Part shown: piece after piece, positions 16,501-19,854 of the stretch
Layout of the letters: every line of letters starts with the position of its first letter
Position numbering within the stretch: position 1 is the first letter of the stretch
Source of the DNA: CBFIHN01 sp965662575
GTDB lineage: Bacteria; Pseudomonadota; Gammaproteobacteria; Francisellales; CACEW01
Assembly (NCBI GenBank): GCA_965662575.1
Contig: CBFIHN010000029.1
Coordinates: 1-19,854, forward strand
Length of the DNA stretch: 19,854 bases
Direction of reading: 5' to 3'
The notes under the pieces: model-generated
Database searches by the model: none
Seen by the model: the letters and a program-made list of their open reading frames with translations, nothing else
What the model was told of the DNA's origin: nothing
Translations under genes and position numbers: made by a program

Positions 16501-18681
16501 ATGAACACACTCTATATTTGCGAAAAACCTTCACAAGCACGTGATATAGCTAAGGTTTTGGGTGTCGGAGACTACCAAGATGGGTATATTCAAGGTGGTG
16601 ACACTCAAGTGACCTGGTGTTTGGGGCATTTGCTCAGTTTGGCGCCACCGAATGATTATTGCGAAGATTTACAGCCTTGGCGAATGTCCGTCTTGCCCAT
16701 TGTCCCTAAAACTTGGCGCATGTTGCCAAACCCTAAAACTAAAAAACAGTTAAGGGTGATCAAAACGCTTTTAAAGACGACCGACAAAGTGATTGTGGCA
16801 ACGGATGCCGATCGAGAGGGTGATGTTATTGGTCGAGAAGTCTTAGAATTTTGTAATTACACAGGCGAAATTGAGCGATTATGGTTATCGGCACTCGATG
16901 ATAGTTCAATTAAAAAAGCACTGGCTGATATTAGACCTGGTTCATCTACATATCCTTTATATCAAGCTGGCTTAGGTCGCCAAAGGGCAGACTGGATGAT
17001 TGGAATGAATATGACTATGGCCACCAGTGCTCTTTTTGGTCAAAGAGGGCAAGGTGTTTTATCAGTTGGTCGAGTCCAAACGCCAGCTTTAAACCTAGTG
17101 GTTCAGCGTGATGATGAAATCGAAAACTTTAAAACCAAAGATTACTTTGAGCTCAAGGTTCAGTTTAAATCAGATGCTGGGGAGTTTTGGACATGGTGGG
17201 AGCCGTCTGATGAGCTAACCGATTTGGATGGGCGCTGTTTAAAAAAAGAAATTATTGAGCACGTCATAAAAACCATCGAAGGTAAAACAGGGCACGTGAC
17301 TAAGTTTGAAGAAAAGAAGAGAAAGACTTCTGCCCCTGTTTGTTTTTCGTTATCTAGCTTACAAAAGTTGTGCAACAGTAAGTTTGGATTTGGTGCAAAA
17401 GAGACGCTTAAAATTGCTCAATCTTTATATGAAGAATTTAAGGCAACCTCCTACCCTAGAACTGACACAGGGTATTTGCCACTGGATCAGCTTGCTGAGT
17501 CACAAACAGTGGTTAAAGCTATATTTGAGTCAAACCCAAGCCTTGCTGATCTTGAGAAATTTTGTGATTTATCGTTTAAGTCGCCTGTCTGGAATGATAA
17601 GAAGGTAACGGCTCACCATGGCATTATTCCAACCTCAAATAGCCAGGTCAATGTTAAGGGGATGAATACCGAACAGCGCAAAGTCTATGATTTAATTTGC
17701 CGCTACTATCTCGCTCAGTTTATGGGCGATTATACTTATATGCAGCGTAGTGTGGTGGTGGAATGCGAACAAGAGGTTTTTGCTTCTAAATGCAATACAC
17801 CACAAGCGCCTGGATGGAAACAGGCGATTAATCCAGCCTTAGAGGATAAAGAGGAAAACGACGAAGCTGAGCAATTTTCTATCCCAAAATTAAGCGTAGG
17901 AGATCCTGCTCAATCTATTGACACGCAAACCTTATCAAAGAAAACAAAGCCACCGGCCAGGTTTACGGAAGGTACTCTAATTGCTGCAATGAAAAATGTA
18001 GCTAAGTTTGTCGATAATCCTGAATTAAAGAAAACCCTCAAAGAAACTTCTGGTATTGGTACCGAGGCTACACGGGCAGACATTATTGAAAAGCTATTAG
18101 CTCGTGATTACATTAATCGCAACAAAAAGCAGCTTATCTCTACTAGAAAAGGCCGAAGTTTAATCAAGATTTTGCCAGTTAATATGACCAATCCTGGAAC
18201 AACAGCCCTTTGGGAGCAAACATTAGATGATATCGCCACCGGCGATGAGCAGCTACATGATTTCCTGTTGGATCAAGAAGATATTTTGGATTTTATGCTA
18301 GAAGACTTAGAAGAGTTACACCGATCAAAACCCAATAGGGTTGATAATAGCCCAGTTTACCCATGCCCTAAATGCCAGTCACCACTAGCTCGAAGAAAAG
18401 GTAAGCATGGTTTCTTTTGGAGTTGTACAGAATACCCTGATTGCAATGGGATGATGGTAGATAGTGTAGGGAAACCTATTGTCAAAGCACAGCCTGAGAC
18501 TTCAGATATTGACTGCCCAGCCTGTAGCCAAGGGAAACTTGTCAGGCGTAAAGGGAAGAAGTCCTATTGGTGGGGTTGCAACCATTACCCCACCTGCAAA
18601 CAAACTTTTTTTGATTTAAAAGGCAAGCCTAATTTTGCTCAAGTCAAACCTAAGAGGAATTCTGATGCCACTAACAAATAG
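16501..18681 (+). CDS. topB: DNA topoisomerase III (type IA)
   Basis: 726 aa. The Toprim domain starts with YICEKPSQARDIAKVLG and carries the acidic triad motif DADREGD (residues 102-108). The catalytic tyrosine is in SYPRTDTGYLP (Tyr318). Two C-terminal four-cysteine zinc ribbons follow (about 622-648 and 674-702, CPKC...C and CPAC...C). It relaxes and decatenates DNA through a transient 5'-phosphotyrosine and could resolve replication or transfer intermediates of the element. E. coli TopB is 653 aa; the longer form with paired zinc ribbons is typical of plasmid and ICE copies. AAGGA precedes the ATG. The 3' end overlaps ssb by 17 bp. Confidence 0.95.
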   Translation: MNTLYICEKPSQARDIAKVLGVGDYQDGYIQGGDTQVTWCLGHLLSLAPPNDYCEDLQPWRMSVLPIVPKTWRMLPNPKTKKQLRVIKTLLKTTDKVIVATDADREGDVIGREVLEFCNYTGEIERLWLSALDDSSIKKALADIRPGSSTYPLYQAGLGRQRADWMIGMNMTMATSALFGQRGQGVLSVGRVQTPALNLVVQRDDEIENFKTKDYFELKVQFKSDAGEFWTWWEPSDELTDLDGRCLKKEIIEHVIKTIEGKTGHVTKFEEKKRKTSAPVCFSLSSLQKLCNSKFGFGAKETLKIAQSLYEEFKATSYPRTDTGYLPLDQLAESQTVVKAIFESNPSLADLEKFCDLSFKSPVWNDKKVTAHHGIIPTSNSQVNVKGMNTEQRKVYDLICRYYLAQFMGDYTYMQRSVVVECEQEVFASKCNTPQAPGWKQAINPALEDKEENDEAEQFSIPKLSVGDPAQSIDTQTLSKKTKPPARFTEGTLIAAMKNVAKFVDNPELKKTLKETSGIGTEATRADIIEKLLARDYINRNKKQLISTRKGRSLIKILPVNMTNPGTTALWEQTLDDIATGDEQLHDFLLDQEDILDFMLEDLEELHRSKPNRVDNSPVYPCPKCQSPLARRKGKHGFFWSCTEYPDCNGMMVDSVGKPIVKAQPETSDIDCPACSQGKLVRRKGKKSYWWGCNHYPTCKQTFFDLKGKPNFAQVKPKRNSDATNK

Positions 18682-19075
18682 TGTTCGACTCATTGGCTTT
18701 TGTGGTGCGGATACAGAAATTAAAACCTATGGCAAAAACAGCAAGTTGTTGTTCTTACCGGTTTATACCGAGCACTGGGGCATGCCAAATGATCAGGGGA
18801 AACGCAAATATTTTAAAGAGCTGCATCAATGTGTCTTCTTTGGTAGCAATGCTGAGCGTGCAAATAAGCTATTGATGAAAGGATCGCAAGTGCATATCAG
18901 CGGCAGTTTGCATTACCAAAAAAAGGAAACGAATACCGACACTGAGATTAAAGCTCAAATTTTGGTTGAGGAATTCATGATTTCAAGCAAAGCTACGATG
19001 ACTAAAGAAGTGTATAATCACATTTTTGATGAGCCAATTGGTGGCTCTAGTCATGCTATTGAAGAAAGAGAATGA
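18665..19075 (+). CDS. ssb: Single-stranded DNA-binding protein, short form
   Basis: 136 aa with an OB-fold typical of SSB: NSVRLIGFCGADTEIKTY start, FKELHQCVFFGSNAERANKLLMKGSQVHISGSLHYQKKE and a final ILVEEF strand. The frame is open from 18635, but AGAGGA at 18653-18658 is 6 nt before ATG 18665, where the canonical domain begins. It ends ...GSSHAIEERE and lacks the acidic DDDIPF-type tip through which chromosomal SSB recruits partner enzymes. It should coat single-stranded DNA during transfer or element replication. The start lies inside the topB end, so the two are translationally coupled. Confidence 0.9.
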   Translation: MPLTNSVRLIGFCGADTEIKTYGKNSKLLFLPVYTEHWGMPNDQGKRKYFKELHQCVFFGSNAERANKLLMKGSQVHISGSLHYQKKETNTDTEIKAQILVEEFMISSKATMTKEVYNHIFDEPIGGSSHAIEERE

Positions 19076-19081
19076 AATTAT

Positions 19082-19208
19082 GGTATGGTTCAAAAGCAGG
19101 GTATTTTAGAACAATTTTAGAAAACTAAAAATCGTTGTATTTATTACAAATAAAGGCATACAGAGGATTTTTCAACACCCAAAGTGTTCAGTAGATTTGA
19201 ACCATACC
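19082..19208. repeat. 13-bp perfect inverted repeat enclosing small hairpins
   Basis: GGTATGGTTCAAA at 19082-19094 is exactly reverse-complemented by TTTGAACCATACC at 19196-19208, so 127 bp are bracketed. Inside lie three smaller stems: TTTTAG/CTAAAA (19115-19120, 19125-19130), TTGTA/TACAA (19135-19139, 19145-19149) and AACAC/GTGTT (19174-19178, 19184-19188). I see no ORF, no transposase and no obvious target duplication. It starts 6 bp after the ssb stop. It could be a structured 3' end, a small RNA or the remnant of a miniature element. Confidence 0.6.
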
Positions 19209-19249
19209 GATTTTTCTTTGGCTGTTTGGTGTGTCTTTCAACGCAACTC

Positions 19250-19306
19250 TCGTCATCAGGTCGTCATATTTTAAGCATTTTTAATGATAGGTCAAAAAGC
19301 TTAAAA
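19250..19306. repeat. Direct repeat and 8-bp inverted repeat upstream of the umuD-like promoter
   Basis: TCGTCAT occurs at 19250-19256 and 19261-19267, an 11-bp period close to one helical turn. Directly after it, TTTTAAGC (19269-19276) is mirrored by GCTTAAAA (19299-19306), ending 5 bp before the -35 box. The arrangement could be protein-binding sites for control of the downstream gene; no known factor is recognised. Confidence 0.4.
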
Positions 19307-19311
19307 CAGTG

Positions 19312-19340
19312 TTGACAGGGATAGGCAAATAGTCTATCGT
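19312..19340 (+). promoter_or_regulatory. Sigma70-type promoter with overlapping dyad operator
   Basis: TTGACA (19312-19317, perfect -35) is separated by 17 bp from TATCGT (19335-19340, 4 of 6 to consensus). Between them and overlapping the -10 is the dyad GATAG-N9-CTATC (19320-19338), with an extra matched C/G pair inside. A dyad in this position would block RNA polymerase, so repression of the UmuD-like gene, possibly by itself or a related S24 repressor, is plausible. It does not match the gammaproteobacterial LexA box CTGT-N8-ACAG. Confidence 0.55.
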
Positions 19341-19361
19341 GAATAACGTACATTAATCAAG

Positions 19362-19854
19362 ATGAATGAGAAAATGCACGGCGGATATCGCAAAAATGCA
19401 GGCAGACCAAAAGGTACAGGGACTTATAAAGAAGTGACTAAACCTATTCGAATACCACTATCACGATTAGATGAAGTGTATGCGCTCATTCGTAATGAAG
19501 TCAGTGTTACTGACAATGTCATTGAATTGCCACTGTTTGATTCAAAGGTAGCTGCAGGTATACCCACAACAGCAGATGATACGATTGATGAAATGATTAA
19601 CTTAAATGATTTGCTAGTACATAACCCTAAAGACACCTTTATGGTTAAAGCGACCGGTGAGTCTATGATTAATGCGGGAATTAACTCGGGTGATCTGATG
19701 GTCGTTGATAAAACAATTGAGCCTAAAAGCGGCAGGGTGGTTATTGCTGCAGTTGATGGTGAGTTAACGGTCAAGCATTTACTTAAGACAGCCACTAAAA
19801 CACAGCTACTACCAGAGAATCCTGACTTTAAGCCCATAGATATTACAGAACATA
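19362..19854 (+). CDS. umuD: UmuD/LexA-type S24 autopeptidase, partial (runs off the right edge)
   Basis: At least 164 residues, no stop before the window end. An N-terminal basic stretch with GRPKGTG (about 14-20) and KPIRIPLSRLDE precedes the S24 part. This has an Ala65-Gly66 cleavage site (KVAAGIPTTA), catalytic Ser101 in TGESM and catalytic Lys138 in DGELTVKHL. The region from cleavage site to Lys is close to E. coli UmuD, but that protein lacks the GRPKG extension. UmuD is processed after DNA damage and joins UmuC to form a translesion polymerase; umuC would be expected just beyond the window. ATG 19374 (residue 5) is an alternative start; neither ATG has a strong Shine-Dalgarno. Confidence 0.85.
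   Translation, partial: MNEKMHGGYRKNAGRPKGTGTYKEVTKPIRIPLSRLDEVYALIRNEVSVTDNVIELPLFDSKVAAGIPTTADDTIDEMINLNDLLVHNPKDTFMVKATGESMINAGINSGDLMVVDKTIEPKSGRVVIAAVDGELTVKHLLKTATKTQLLPENPDFKPIDITEH

Noticed and set aside
19082..19208. GGTTCAAA suggested a tRNA T-arm and therefore an attachment site
   Set aside because: The flanking bases do not form a T-stem, and no anticodon or acceptor stem can be folded around it.
19424..19837. 137-aa minus-strand ORF at the right end
   Set aside because: It is the shadow of the UmuD-like gene, whose cleavage site, Ser and Lys are all present on the plus strand.
1..19854. CRISPR array, insertion sequence, integrase or defence system
   Set aside because: No regularly spaced repeats, transposase, recombinase or nuclease/toxin motifs were seen in any plausible gene.

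Overview
The window holds most of one conjugative or integrative mobile element of a gammaproteobacterium. Its core is a genomic-island (GI / MPF-G, ICE-type) type IV secretion system. The proteins resemble the ICE families TIGR03745, 03750, 03746, 03749, 03752, 03751, 03744, 03757, 03756 and 03755, plus a TraG N-terminal-type protein and a TraD of the SXT/TOL type. The AT-leaning composition, lysine-rich proteins, a UmuD-like protein with an N-terminal Arg-Pro-Lys-Gly motif and the divergence of the set suggest Legionella or a relative. No housekeeping gene is present to confirm this, so the host is inferred.

Layout, almost all on the plus strand. Positions 1-11405 carry the mating-pair-formation operon: the end of a small membrane protein (TIGR03758-like), pilin-like protein, TraL, TraE, TraK, TraB, TraV (lipoprotein), TraC (ATPase), a thioredoxin-fold periplasmic protein (TIGR03757), TraU, a TraH-position protein (TIGR03755) and TraG. 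Positions 11406-12019 hold two small genes between traG and traD: an antisense ORF of 68 aa and a sense membrane protein of 124 aa. Positions 12029-16455 hold TraD, a DsbA-like oxidoreductase, a 412-aa membrane-anchored protein whose C-terminus resembles the TraI_2_C domain of MobH relaxases, and a DUF1845/TIGR03761-like protein. Positions 16501-19075 hold the DNA module: topoisomerase III and a single-strand binding protein. A 286-bp intergenic region rich in inverted repeats follows. It carries a sigma70-type promoter with an overlapping dyad, and drives a UmuD-type S24 peptidase that runs off the window.

The genes are tightly packed. Many neighbours share ATGA or TAATG stop/start overlaps, which implies translational coupling and long polycistronic mRNAs. 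TraK/TraB/TraV should form the outer-membrane-spanning core, TraL/TraE/TraG the inner-membrane part, and TraC the motor. TraU, TIGR03757 and TIGR03755 are secreted assembly factors, and the DsbA-like protein may oxidise the cysteine-containing ones. TraD would couple DNA to the channel, while TopB and SSB process the transferred or replicating strand. No integrase, catalytically convincing relaxase, att site, tRNA, CRISPR array or insertion sequence is visible.

Points most worth a second look are the antisense gene with a mirrored Shine-Dalgarno, the TraI_2_C-like membrane protein, the traG-traD slot where F encodes exclusion proteins, and the structured region upstream of the UmuD-like gene.
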